A stretch of 64,000 nt of DNA from Aestuariibius sp. HNIBRBA575 (GTDB lineage: Bacteria; Pseudomonadota; Alphaproteobacteria; Rhodobacterales; Rhodobacteraceae). The translations under genes and the position numbers were made by a program. How positions within the stretch are numbered: the stretch's first letter is position 1; every line of letters starts with the position of its first letter. Where the stretch lies: contig NZ_CP162414.1 of assembly GCF_040932005.1 (NCBI RefSeq), positions 149,001 to 213,000 of the forward strand, written 5' to 3'. Below are positions 32,858 to 41,991 of this stretch, piece after piece. Below the pieces are notes generated by a model. It did not search any database. It was not told the DNA's origin and was given only the letters and a program-made list of their open reading frames with translations.

Positions 32858-33865
32858 TTAATTATATCCAAACTTCTGAAGGATGCTAGGAATGCCGATC
32901 GAAGGCACTTCAAGAGCATCAATGTCAAGTATGTAGGCCGCTGAGCGCACAGCTGCGGGGACTGCTGCGCGGGTAAGCCGGGGCATGTTGTCAGCATCAG
33001 CAAGAAACGCTTTCGCGTCCTTTAAGACAAGTAATCGCTCATAATGCGGTGCGTGTTCATCAAGGTAACCCATCACCATTAGCAGGGCTTCAAAGCCCCG
33101 ATGGACCCCCGCTCCCCTAAAGTAGCCCCGTAAAATGTCCACCAAACCTACGAGCGATAGCCCTTCTGGATTCTCTTCAAAGCGAAGGGCAGCCAAAAAT
33201 AATGGTGAACGATCACCATCTAGTTGTTCAATGCTATTGATGCGCGCCAAGAAGGCTCCAGTCCGAATAGTGCTCTTGACCTCGATTGCACCTCCCAACA
33301 CGTGAAAATCTTGGGCGGCTCTGAGCGGGCCTTGCCAGCAATCCAGTGCAGCTGCCCCAAGGGAGGTCTCGGTCAGACATCGCAGTATCCATAATTCGCC
33401 GAACAGACCTAATTGAGCATCGGACGATAGAGGCCGTTGGGTCCGCGCCATGAACGTTTGCCATTCTTTAACCCGTGCTAGGAATGCTCTCAGTAGGTCA
33501 CGATTTGTCGCAATGGCAGCACTTTCAAGAATGCGTAGTACGTCGACTGCCATGATAGCAAATATCTCAGGGGACCCTTCAGTCCGGCGGACTAGAGAAA
33601 TCGCTATTCGGCCAGCGAAGGCAGCTTGCCCATCAATTCGAGTGACATCAAAACCTTTCCCCTCAGGAAGATTAGATGGCTTTACGAGCCAAGAATTTGG
33701 AAATGATACTATCAAAGCCTCACGGCCTGCAGGAAAATGGCACCCTGCCTCTACGGAGACTTCGTCCATCTTGGTGAGATGGACAAATCGCCAATCTTCT
33801 CCAGATACTGGTTGCGCAAGCGCCCGCCAAGCACTGGCAAGCCCCTCTTCAGTCCACCCAGTCAT
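32858..33865 (-). CDS. PD-(D/E)XK nuclease-like protein (DUF4420)
   Basis: A 335-residue protein. LFGELWILRCL (about residues 149-159) followed by AAQDFHVLGGAIEVKSTIRTG (about residues 185-205) fits a PD-(D/E)XK core with D, E-x-K residues, as in the PD-(D/E)XK motif family next to Z1 and MORC proteins. The start overlaps the Z1 gene's end by 17 bases. It is predicted to be the restriction nuclease of the operon together with HNH. Remaining regions are unassigned. Confidence 0.78.
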   Translation of the reverse strand: MTGWTEEGLASAWRALAQPVSGEDWRFVHLTKMDEVSVEAGCHFPAGREALIVSFPNSWLVKPSNLPEGKGFDVTRIDGQAAFAGRIAISLVRRTEGSPEIFAIMAVDVLRILESAAIATNRDLLRAFLARVKEWQTFMARTQRPLSSDAQLGLFGELWILRCLTETSLGAAALDCWQGPLRAAQDFHVLGGAIEVKSTIRTGAFLARINSIEQLDGDRSPLFLAALRFEENPEGLSLVGLVDILRGYFRGAGVHRGFEALLMVMGYLDEHAPHYERLLVLKDAKAFLADADNMPRLTRAAVPAAVRSAAYILDIDALEVPSIGIPSILQKFGYN

Positions 33866-36713
33866 TTACGCCTCCCCAATGTACGCTGTTGGCAATGTAC
33901 CGAGAGTTGGAAACTTTGCGTGTTGAAGTACTTCCAGGGAAGCTGATTGCCCATGCAACTACAGGGTCCGCCCCTATTATTTCTTCAACAGAAGCACTTT
34001 GAGGATCAAGTAGGTACAGCATCAATAGGCCGCGATCACGGCGATGTGGAACTTCTGTAAATGGATACTCACCTCCTAGAATGCTTCGAATTTGAGGCCC
34101 CCGCGGACTAGTTGGAGGCTTTGCACCTTCGTTCCGGTCAGGATCATTTCGCCAAGTTTTCTCACTGAGCGTAAGCGACGCTCTCCATTCGGCCTCCGTC
34201 AAGTCGATTGCCTCGTCCCGCGGCGAAATCAACGCTTTGATAGAATACCGATCTGAATGTTCGACTGTGCGCTTGCGGTCCAACATCTTAACCGATTTTC
34301 CACCAACACTTTCGGGGCGGCCAGGTTGATCTTTCCCAATCAGCGCAACCGTCCAGTTCGTAAGTTCACTGTCCTTATTCATCGCTTCGATAAAGTCAGC
34401 AATCAATGGACTCATAATCCGAAAACTAGCAGGATGTGTGCGGTATTCGCGTAGAAATGTAATGATATTTAGCGCAGTTATATCCCTCCATAGATGGCCA
34501 CTCCAACTTTGGTTTTCAGGCACAAAGCGCTGCTCGTCGTTCAGGTCTAATGAAGGACCTAGGGAGTTGATAAATCGATCAGTAGCTTGGAAATTGGCAG
34601 AAATTTCTTCTTTGCGGTTTGGGAATACAATCGTCTGCAAAAGATCCCCTGAGTATGTCAGCTCCATTGGCCGCGCGTTGCGCATTTTCGCTCGTGACGT
34701 AACCGTCAGTACTGAATGGGACTTTACACGCAAGCCGAACTGTTTGGGGGTTGCTCCTGCTGCCACCATATTATCGAATTCTTGTCGAAGCTCTTCTGCA
34801 GCGTCTGCGATATGGCCGAACCATTCGACCATTTCCTCAGAAGTATAGAGCCTGCATACGTCAAGATATCCGTCTCGATATCCGAACCAACGACCCATCT
34901 GCATTAGAGTGTCATACATTTTAGTGGTTCGCAGGAAATAGCTCGTACAGAGCCCTTCCAATGTCAGCCCGCGGGCAAGTTTATCCCCACCGATCGCAAT
35001 TACCTTCAGACCGGTAGCCTCGTTTTCTTCGTAGTCTAGAGCGTCTTTCGCTGTACCGTTAATCTCACGTACCCGAATATCCGACAGGACGTCAGGTAAG
35101 ACGGATCGCAGTTCGCTCCAATCGAAGTCGTCAAGCGTTTCCCCCTCCACGAGAGCGTCTCTGATTTCCTGCATCCCAGGCAGAAACACTGTCTCATATT
35201 CGGTCCGCATGAAGGCTTCTATCTCGGTGAGGTCAATTCCCCTTGTATAGCGGCCCTTCAGGTTGCGGATGTATTCTGCAACTTGGTTTACGACCTCGTT
35301 TTGAACTGAAGTGAAACGGGTGACATGGATCAACATTGACGAGTGTTTGCTACCTTGGCCACGAAGCTTTCTTACCGCACACGCGTAAACAAAAGAACGG
35401 ATCGCCTCGGCAAGCGTGTCCGGCACTCGATCTTCTCCATGCCAGCGAGGACGCCATCCATTTTTGTGGCGTTGCGGAATCCAAGATTCAAAATCTTCCG
35501 TTGCCAATGGGTGGATTAGTGGCAAATCACTAGGAGTGCTTGAAGCAGATCCAAAAACCCGGCCTGGCCCAACATAGTTCGAAGGCGCTGCCAAGCTCGT
35601 TATGAAACTAGCGGGGAAGAGATCAGGACCATGTTCTTGTGTCGCTCCTCGCTCATGAATGAAAATGTTGGCGAAAGGTGTTGCCGTATACCCGACATAG
35701 GCTTTGCGAGTGAAGTGGTGGAGGATGGAGCGGATTAGTCTGTTGATCGTTTTGGGTTCATGTTCAAGGTCTGGTTTGCCGAAATCATCAACAATATTCT
35801 CGCCGGTGTCGACGGACCCATGATCAGATTCGTCATCAATAATTAGCATTGGAAGATTGGTTACAAGCCTTTGCCCTGTCACCGGATCGACGTGGTTCGC
35901 GACCCGGTTACGGATCCAGTGCAGCAAGCGCTCAAGCACAGTCTTGTTCTTTTTCACAACGAATAACCATGGCCGCTCTTCAGGACTAACGTTCATCCTT
36001 GCAGCCATCGCAGTATTAAAATCGCCATTGTTGCTACGGTTTGTGGCGGCATTAGGAGCGATGGATTTATCACCATCGATCATCCCAACCCCCACTGGCG
36101 GAAGGTCGTCTTCATCTGAAATGGTTGCGAACCCCAGAAACCCCTCATCCAATCTAATTTGAGTTTGCGAGCGGAGATTGTTGTGGAGGCCTGCAAGAAC
36201 AATGATGATTTTGTAACCTGAGTCCGCTGCTTTGCAGATCAGCCCAGTGTAGTTCCCTGTCTTTCCGGACTGAACGTGGCCCACAACGAGACCACGTCGA
36301 TCCCAAGCTCCTTCACGTGTTGGATCTTCAAGGTTGCCCAGCACCTCGTCGGTGGCGACGTCCAATGCATCGAGAGCAGTCCAAGGTAGCTTTGCCTCCA
36401 TGTATTCGGAGTACCGTCGCCAGTATCTCCAATCCTTTTTCCTGTCAGAGTCCAGCCAGTCGATATGATCCTCGCCACTAGACAATGTGGCATTGTCGCC
36501 TACAGTTCTGCTTGAACGGCGGATCAACTCGTCAACGAGCGCATTCTTATCAATAAGTGCCAAATCTTCTGGCATAAGGACTGCCAGTTTTGCGAGCTCC
36601 TTTTCGATCATCTCTGGCGTGACTGCAGTCTGAGCTCTTTCCGCCGCAAGGCGGATCATGTTCTGTGCCATTGAGAGTATTGAATCAAATGCCTTTTGGT
36701 TCGAATGGGTCAT
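33849..36713 (-). CDS. Z1 domain superfamily II helicase-like ATPase
   Basis: A 954-residue protein. Helicase motifs are readable: GHVQSGKTGNYTGLI (Walker A, about residues 145-159), LIIDDESDHG (Walker B), YVGYTATPFANI (motif III), GDKLARGLTLEG, and LMQMGRWFGYRDGY (motif VI), the arrangement that defines Z1 proteins. It is the motor of MORC-type restriction systems. The ATG overlaps the MORC-like gene stop (ATGA) and its end overlaps the next gene. Confidence 0.9.
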   Translation of the reverse strand: MTHSNQKAFDSILSMAQNMIRLAAERAQTAVTPEMIEKELAKLAVLMPEDLALIDKNALVDELIRRSSRTVGDNATLSSGEDHIDWLDSDRKKDWRYWRRYSEYMEAKLPWTALDALDVATDEVLGNLEDPTREGAWDRRGLVVGHVQSGKTGNYTGLICKAADSGYKIIIVLAGLHNNLRSQTQIRLDEGFLGFATISDEDDLPPVGVGMIDGDKSIAPNAATNRSNNGDFNTAMAARMNVSPEERPWLFVVKKNKTVLERLLHWIRNRVANHVDPVTGQRLVTNLPMLIIDDESDHGSVDTGENIVDDFGKPDLEHEPKTINRLIRSILHHFTRKAYVGYTATPFANIFIHERGATQEHGPDLFPASFITSLAAPSNYVGPGRVFGSASSTPSDLPLIHPLATEDFESWIPQRHKNGWRPRWHGEDRVPDTLAEAIRSFVYACAVRKLRGQGSKHSSMLIHVTRFTSVQNEVVNQVAEYIRNLKGRYTRGIDLTEIEAFMRTEYETVFLPGMQEIRDALVEGETLDDFDWSELRSVLPDVLSDIRVREINGTAKDALDYEENEATGLKVIAIGGDKLARGLTLEGLCTSYFLRTTKMYDTLMQMGRWFGYRDGYLDVCRLYTSEEMVEWFGHIADAAEELRQEFDNMVAAGATPKQFGLRVKSHSVLTVTSRAKMRNARPMELTYSGDLLQTIVFPNRKEEISANFQATDRFINSLGPSLDLNDEQRFVPENQSWSGHLWRDITALNIITFLREYRTHPASFRIMSPLIADFIEAMNKDSELTNWTVALIGKDQPGRPESVGGKSVKMLDRKRTVEHSDRYSIKALISPRDEAIDLTEAEWRASLTLSEKTWRNDPDRNEGAKPPTSPRGPQIRSILGGEYPFTEVPHRRDRGLLMLYLLDPQSASVEEIIGADPVVAWAISFPGSTSTRKVSNSRYIANSVHWGGVNDWVD

Positions 36714-38212
36714 GCGGAATCTTTCAGTTCAAGTGCAGTAATCAAGTCAGGATATCGGTCGAACGGAGAAGTACGGCTAAGCCTTTCGCGGGCTTCAGCT
36801 GGGCTGAGGCCTCGATGGCGAACGAGCGCTTCAAATAAGGAATTTAAGGTCTCATGGATTTCTGCTTCGGGGGCACCAGCGAAACCAGTTCGTGGTGTTT
36901 CCTTGTCCTCTGCGGTGTCCAACCAAATTCGTTGAACCGGAACAGTTTCCTCGATCAGTCGCAGGAGCGCGCGAATGTCGCCTTTCAAAGGGCCAGCTCG
37001 GTCCAAGATTGACGCGAGCAGGTCATGGTCACGTGAAATGCGATAGGAGGTGCCTTGCGCCGAGCGACGCACTTGCCAAGCCTCAGTTAACCCGTTCGAG
37101 TTAACTCCTGAAGCTGGCATTATGTGTCCTCTATGGGCAAAAACACGCCTTGCTGTGGTTCTGGTCTCTGATGCAAGCCGATGAAGTTGGGGGCGCAATC
37201 GAACTGGGGGATTGGCAGTCGATTTCAGGACATTTATCTTCCATTCCATGTCAGAATTATTTGGAATATCTAGTCGAATACGGGCTAAACGATGCGCCTC
37301 ATCACGAGGCCAAGGCTTCCCACCATCTCCGAGGCCCAACCAACCACCGGCCAGAAGTAGCCTTCGATTGCGATAGACATAAAATCCTTCTTGTTGGGTC
37401 CATCCACTGGGTCCTCCGGCCACTTCTTGTTCGGTTGGCTTGAGCATGTCGCGGTGAGGAAGGACGTGACACTGAACCGTTACACCAGTTGTATGTAGAA
37501 TGCGATATTCAGGGCTCTCAAGTGCCTTGCTTGGGTTCCCCAAAAGGAATGGGTCCCAAGGCTTGATGACTTGTCCATTCAGTAGAAGCTGGAAAGAATC
37601 ATGTGAAGCGTCGATTAGCCGATGGAAGGTCATTCCAAGGTGAGCTTCAACACGATCAGCTAACTCAAGCAAATCAGCGGCGACAAAGCCATCTGTCACG
37701 ATGCGATCAAGTGTTTCCCAAAGGACGACTGTACCTTGCTCCATCTCCTGCAGGGGCTCTAGCAGGTGCTCTGAGCCGGGTGCTGGTCCCTCAAAAAGTG
37801 GCCAGTCTGCTCCTGTTTCGCCTTCAATTAGGTCAAGATCCCAACGCAGGCATACAATTTGCCCCCCTTTTCGACGGCTAGCCACTGTCAGTCTTCTGGC
37901 TTGAGAGAAACTTGCCGTCTTAAGTCCCAAACCAAAACGACCAAGATCGCCGGCGGATCGATCCTTGCGCGGGTCGCGTGCACCAAGGCGCATCCCCTCT
38001 TCAAGCGTAGCGTCGTCCATTCCGAGACCATCGTCGATTATTCTGACCCAGCTTTCAGGTCCTCCCCACTCCAAATGAATTCGAACCACTTTGGCATCAG
38101 CCGACACAGAGTTGTCGACTAAGTCCGCTAGTGCAGTTGGCAACGCGTAACCAAGCCCACGAAGAGACTCGAGCATAGAGCCAGCGTGCGGAGGAGCATT
38201 TCTTACACCCAT
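36710..38212 (-). CDS. MORC-like GHKL ATPase
   Basis: A 500-residue ATPase of the MutL/Hsp90/gyrase (GHKL) fold. Residues 24-36 (LPTALADLVDNSV) hold the Mg-binding Asn, IIDDGLGMD (about 57-65) is motif II, and GRFGLGLKTAS (about 91-101) is motif III. The rest resembles bacterial MORC-like proteins of restriction-type operons: an S5-like domain and a C-terminal helical region. It starts 3 bases after the sigma-factor stop and is coupled to the Z1 gene. Role inferred from family: DNA clamp or remodeller guiding nucleases. Confidence 0.85.
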   Translation of the reverse strand: MGVRNAPPHAGSMLESLRGLGYALPTALADLVDNSVSADAKVVRIHLEWGGPESWVRIIDDGLGMDDATLEEGMRLGARDPRKDRSAGDLGRFGLGLKTASFSQARRLTVASRRKGGQIVCLRWDLDLIEGETGADWPLFEGPAPGSEHLLEPLQEMEQGTVVLWETLDRIVTDGFVAADLLELADRVEAHLGMTFHRLIDASHDSFQLLLNGQVIKPWDPFLLGNPSKALESPEYRILHTTGVTVQCHVLPHRDMLKPTEQEVAGGPSGWTQQEGFYVYRNRRLLLAGGWLGLGDGGKPWPRDEAHRLARIRLDIPNNSDMEWKINVLKSTANPPVRLRPQLHRLASETRTTARRVFAHRGHIMPASGVNSNGLTEAWQVRRSAQGTSYRISRDHDLLASILDRAGPLKGDIRALLRLIEETVPVQRIWLDTAEDKETPRTGFAGAPEAEIHETLNSLFEALVRHRGLSPAEARERLSRTSPFDRYPDLITALELKDSA

Positions 38213-38215
38213 CCC

Positions 38216-40405
38216 CTAGTTACCTACCTGCTTTTGTGTGCGGCGCTTGCTATCTGGACGCGAGAGCTTTCTGAGCCCTTTGCCTTCGATTTGCCGGATG
38301 CGCTCGCGTGTCACACCGTAGATCTGGCCGATTTCTTCTAATGTCATCTCTTCATCGCCCCCAATTCCGAAACGCATTCGTATGATCTCTGCCTGACGCT
38401 CTTCAATTTGCGCCAACGCCTCTGACGCGAGTTTGAGGGTTGCGGCCTGATCGACCAATTCCTCCTGCTCCGGTTCTAAAATCGCTCCTGGCCATTCGTC
38501 GAAAGAGCTCATATCGTTGGATTGTCTGGGAATTTGCAAGAAGGCATTTACATGTTGAACATTCCACCCAAGTGCCTCAGCAATTTCAACGGCAGTTGGA
38601 TCTCGGCGAAGTTTCAAATTCAGCGTTTCACAAGCATTGTCCAATTCAGTAAGTTTTTGATAGCGATGCACTGGAATACGTATCAATGAGCCCTCATCTG
38701 CACGCCATCGTGCCAATGCTTGCTTCATCCAAAATGTTGAATAGATGACGAAACGGTGCCCGCGTTCTGGATCAAAACGGCGGGTGGATCTTTGCAGCCC
38801 AATAAACGCAACTTGAAATACCTCTTCGGGGTCTTCACCCTCCTCAACGTTTCGAGCTGCAAAGCGGCGTGCGTGAGGCAAGTGTTCCAATATCAACCGT
38901 TCAACAGCAGATTCGAAAGTTGAAATCAGAGTATCTAAATGGAAGGCAGCAGTTGAAGTTGCGGGGAGCTCAGCCAAAGATTCGAGCAAGTGCTTGTGGA
39001 AGCTTAGTTTGAGATCAAGTGCTTCAAGTGCTTTAAGTGCTTCCCTTCGGCGTTTACCATCCATTACGCGCCCGTTTATTCCCCAAGCCTTCAGCGTTTC
39101 CGCGGCCTCAAAGAATTCTTTGGTTTCTGGGTGCTCTGAACGTGTGGGCATAACGCTTCGCATAGTAATGCTGCTGGGATCGGGGTCGCCAAGGAGAACG
39201 CCATCAATCCGACTAATTATGATTTCTGTCGCAGGTTCGCAGGCGAGTATAGCCAGTTGCATTTCTTGCTTGGCTCGGACCATTGGTTCCAAGAGACGCA
39301 TTTCCAGTGCTTTATCTATGTTGAACCGCTGTATTCCAGGGGGCCGAGTTGCACGTGTGAGCACCGCTGAAACTGCTTCAGCCAGTTCTTCGACTGAAAC
39401 GTTAGATTTTGTATCCCAACCCGATTCAAACTGCATGTGAATGTCATCCACAACGTCAAGCCCTGCGGCCTCAAGAGTTCGTTGAAGGTTGGAGCACATG
39501 TCATTAAAATCGCCGTTTCCTTCTGCAAGAGAGACTAGATTGAAAATATCTTCAGAATTAAAGCTTCCTCGTTCTACAACTGCTGAGGTCCAAGCTACGC
39601 ACGCCTCTGTTTCAATTGAAATGCGCGTACCTGATTGCAAGGTCGCCCGCTTGATCGATCTGCGCCCACGCTTTCGCACCTTTAGAAAGTCGTTATCGCC
39701 ATCTTTCGTGGGCTCTAGACTTGCCTGAGAGTCAATGCCTTCTCCAACGACTTGCCCCGGAGATAGATCAATTTCCCAATCCGCATTGGCATCATTCGGT
39801 TCCGTCCAAGGAACTTTTACAAGCGCAACAAATGTTCCAGATACAGTTTCCCGACTCGAGTTGTCGAAAAACTCTTCTGGGTCTACCTCAGGATGAAAAT
39901 TAAGCATGTCATCGAGGTCGACGAACTGCTCAACTGGCGCTTGCCCAACAGTTCTCGAATTAACAAGCGAAGTTTCTAACGTACGGAAAACGGGTACGGG
40001 CGTTTCATCTTGGGCGTCTTTCGTTAGAATCGGCATAGTTTGCGATGTATCGACTAGCGAGTTTTCCACTAGGGAAGTCAGTAGCTGAGCGGCGATCAGA
40101 TGGCCTTCTGACAAGGCCAGATCCGCGGGCGTTTGACGGTCATTATTTTGCGCAGCGGCGTCGGCCCCAGCGCTGATGAAAAGGTCACAAATCGCTAAGT
40201 TACCAATTCGCGCTGCAATGTGCAGTGGAGTATCACCTTTCGGGTCGGTGACATGTAGTCGAGATGTCCCTGCAAAGGTAACCAAATCTTCCGTTAGGTT
40301 GTTCGTTATCAACCGCACTTCAATTGGCGTCAGCTGCTTATCTGGCACTTCCTCACTTACTTTGCCACGGCGAACTAGCTTTGAAAGTCGATCAACAAAT
40401 CTCAT
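38216..40405 (-). CDS. Ankyrin-repeat sigma-70 factor fusion
   Basis: A 729-residue protein with two recognisable ends. Residues ~50-110 are ankyrin repeats (KGDTPLHIAARIGNLAICDLF, DRQTPADLALSEGHLIAAQLL). Residues ~504-578 are sigma region 2 (QVAFIGLQRSTRRFDPERG, YSTFWMKQALARWR), ~580-640 region 3, and ~660-715 region 4 with the DNA-binding HTH TLEEIGQIYGVTRERIRQIE. The middle (about 110-500) has no clear match, although a region-1.2-like stretch is possible. The primary-type region 2/4 suggests binding of -35/-10-type promoters. It overlaps the 60-aa gene by ATGA and precedes the MORC gene by 3 bases. I know of no described system of this kind; transcriptional switching of the operon on infection is inference. 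Confidence 0.85.
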   Translation of the reverse strand: MRFVDRLSKLVRRGKVSEEVPDKQLTPIEVRLITNNLTEDLVTFAGTSRLHVTDPKGDTPLHIAARIGNLAICDLFISAGADAAAQNNDRQTPADLALSEGHLIAAQLLTSLVENSLVDTSQTMPILTKDAQDETPVPVFRTLETSLVNSRTVGQAPVEQFVDLDDMLNFHPEVDPEEFFDNSSRETVSGTFVALVKVPWTEPNDANADWEIDLSPGQVVGEGIDSQASLEPTKDGDNDFLKVRKRGRRSIKRATLQSGTRISIETEACVAWTSAVVERGSFNSEDIFNLVSLAEGNGDFNDMCSNLQRTLEAAGLDVVDDIHMQFESGWDTKSNVSVEELAEAVSAVLTRATRPPGIQRFNIDKALEMRLLEPMVRAKQEMQLAILACEPATEIIISRIDGVLLGDPDPSSITMRSVMPTRSEHPETKEFFEAAETLKAWGINGRVMDGKRRREALKALEALDLKLSFHKHLLESLAELPATSTAAFHLDTLISTFESAVERLILEHLPHARRFAARNVEEGEDPEEVFQVAFIGLQRSTRRFDPERGHRFVIYSTFWMKQALARWRADEGSLIRIPVHRYQKLTELDNACETLNLKLRRDPTAVEIAEALGWNVQHVNAFLQIPRQSNDMSSFDEWPGAILEPEQEELVDQAATLKLASEALAQIEERQAEIIRMRFGIGGDEEMTLEEIGQIYGVTRERIRQIEGKGLRKLSRPDSKRRTQKQVGN

Positions 40406-40584
40406 TGGGTTGAGCTCGACTTTTGAGAGCTATCAATGACTTTCGGGTGATCTACGGAAGTTGTGTGGTGTGAGCTTAATAGCTGCACTTTCCTAGGTAA
40501 GCGTACCTTGTAGTATGCAGTCTTGCTGCCACCAGACGAGCTCCAGCGGGCATCAAGTTCGCCGATCAGCACTTTGGTTGTCAT
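40402..40584 (-). CDS. 60-residue operon protein of unknown function
   Basis: Starts directly after the zinc-ribbon protein stop (zero spacing) and overlaps the sigma-factor start in an ATGA, so the gene order alone argues that it is real. The first ~35 residues (TTKVLIGELDARWSSSGGSK, YYKVRLPRKVQLL) read as beta strands, and the end is Ser/His-rich and probably disordered. No family recognised. Confidence 0.55.
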   Translation of the reverse strand: MTTKVLIGELDARWSSSGGSKTAYYKVRLPRKVQLLSSHHTTSVDHPKVIDSSQKSSSTQ

Positions 40585-41163
40585 TTACTTGTCAATCACT
40601 CTTAGTTGAAAAAATCTTTGGTCGATAAAGGTCTCAATCGAATAGGTGTTTAAGAAATGAGCGCTCGCTTCCAGCGGGCGCATCAAAAACCTTTCGGTCA
40701 GCGCCACGATGCCACCAATCAAGATGCCCGGTGCCATCCACAGCAACGGATAAAGGGTGAAATTATCCACCCAGAAATTCAGGTAAAGCATTGGCCCGAC
40801 AAGAAACGGCAAGCCTACGGCAAAGAGATAGCGCAGCGGCTTTATTTTCAGCGCTATCGCATCGGCAAGTTCGCTGTGCTCGCTATGTACTTGGTTTTCC
40901 CAAGCGGAGTATTCGTCTTCCAACTGCCCACGTAGGTAATGACCGCAACGGCAATACTCACGAGTCAAATACTCAGCTTCACCACAGGCAGCGCAGACCA
41001 ACGCATTTCCGTTGATGCTCTTTGGGCGGGAGGGATCAGGCCTCTTTGTCGTCTCTTTGAGTTCAAGCCCATGCTCGTCGAGGAAATGGTCGAGCTTCTC
41101 AGATAGCGATACTTTGCGGGGCCTAAGGACGTGAACATTTGTTGGAAAACCAGTGTCCGACAT
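40585..41163 (-). CDS. Zinc-ribbon protein with two membrane helices
   Basis: A 192-residue protein with three parts: a soluble N-terminus (about 1-50), a zinc ribbon CAACGEAEYLTREYCRCG (about residues 56-73; four Cys), and two membrane helices around 110-130 (FAVGLPFLVGPMLYLNFWV) and 135-160 (LLWMAPGILIGGIVAL), then a short cytoplasmic tail. The start ATG shares a base with the XRE stop (TAATG), indicating coupling. It resembles no named family. Its place between an XRE regulator and a sigma factor would fit a membrane-bound sensor or anti-sigma partner, but that is inference. Confidence 0.6.
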   Translation of the reverse strand: MSDTGFPTNVHVLRPRKVSLSEKLDHFLDEHGLELKETTKRPDPSRPKSINGNALVCAACGEAEYLTREYCRCGHYLRGQLEDEYSAWENQVHSEHSELADAIALKIKPLRYLFAVGLPFLVGPMLYLNFWVDNFTLYPLLWMAPGILIGGIVALTERFLMRPLEASAHFLNTYSIETFIDQRFFQLRVIDK

Positions 41164-41597
41164 TACGCTACCAAGCCTAGAATACTATCAATTCGTTGCG
41201 TGTTAGGAGCGCTTTCTGTGCTGCTAAAGACATCCAAATTGAGGAATTCAGCGAACAGGAAATCGATTGCGTCCCATTTCTTTTCCGGAGTCACTATCAA
41301 GCCGCGTTCGATGATACGGTTTTCTACAGCCAACCCGATCTTGCGATAGGCTTGTGTGAATTCATCGTGCCGTCTGCTTTTGCCGGTCTCGGTGTCGCCT
41401 TCCAGCATCCACAACGGATCAACGTCGAACTCTTCATAAACTTTGAGCAGGAGTTCGGCGGGAAGGACTCGCTGGCCACGTTCGTAGTTCTGGAACGCAC
41501 TTCGACTAATACCCAAGCGGCGGCACATATCCTCTTGGGAGAGCTTTGACACGTTTCTCACCGCCGCAAGGCGTTCCCCCATTCCTTGAATAGACAT
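41163..41597 (-). CDS. XRE family transcriptional regulator
   Basis: A 144-residue regulator. Residues ~5-65 are a cro/CI-like HTH (GMGERLAAVRNVSKLSQEDM, GISRSAFQNYERGQRVLPAEL), followed by a short linker and a C-terminal helical domain (about 75-144) that may dimerise or sense a ligand. It is the first gene of the defence operon and is divergent from the excisionase-like gene; an imperfect inverted repeat (41609-41665) lies in the shared spacer. It probably represses the operon, as XRE proteins at the head of defence loci commonly do. Confidence 0.85.
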   Translation of the reverse strand: MSIQGMGERLAAVRNVSKLSQEDMCRRLGISRSAFQNYERGQRVLPAELLLKVYEEFDVDPLWMLEGDTETGKSRRHDEFTQAYRKIGLAVENRIIERGLIVTPEKKWDAIDFLFAEFLNLDVFSSTESAPNTQRIDSILGLVA

Positions 41598-41608
41598 TTT
41601 GAACTTTC

Positions 41609-41665
41609 GTTTGTAATCGTATTGACCTCATTCGTGATCATATCTAACAATATGTGTTACGAACG
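41609..41665. promoter_or_regulatory. Inverted repeat in defence/excision divergent promoter
   Basis: CGTTTGTAA (41609-41617) and TTACGAACG (41657-41665) pair in 8 of 9 positions, 39 bases apart, in the 175-bp spacer between the XRE gene and the excisionase-like gene. Candidate operator for the XRE regulator; no proof of binding. Confidence 0.35.
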
Positions 41666-41772
41666 ATGGCGATACGCCTGATTCATGCAAGATCAGCGTA
41701 GTTTTGTTTCTTTCTGAACGCAAAACTAAATCTCTCGCCTCGAATTGTGAGCAACCGATTGAGAGGCGATTT

Positions 41773-41991
41773 ATGACCAAACTTCTCGAAACACCCAAAG
41801 AGCTAGCAGAGCGAGTTGGCATTCCGGTGACCAACGTTCGTTATCTGATCCGCGAAGACATGTTGGACCACATCTACACGGCACCGGGAAAACGTAACCC
41901 CAAGATTCCGAGCGGAGCGTGGGAAAGGTATGTTGCCCTCTTCACCGTTAAGGCCGAGCCCAAATGCGCAAGCAGTGGCAGGAAGGGATGA
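41773..41991 (+). CDS. Excisionase-like small HTH protein
   Basis: A 72-residue basic protein: LETPKELAERVGIPVTNVRYLIREDML is a MerR/excisionase-type winged HTH, and HIYTAPGKRNPKIPSGAWERYV completes the usual wing. It lies in the same orientation as the integrase, two genes upstream, as recombination directionality factors often do. The start has GAGAGG before the ATG; a longer frame upstream lacks support. It overlaps the following gene in ATGA. Confidence 0.7.
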   Translation: MTKLLETPKELAERVGIPVTNVRYLIREDMLDHIYTAPGKRNPKIPSGAWERYVALFTVKAEPKCASSGRKG

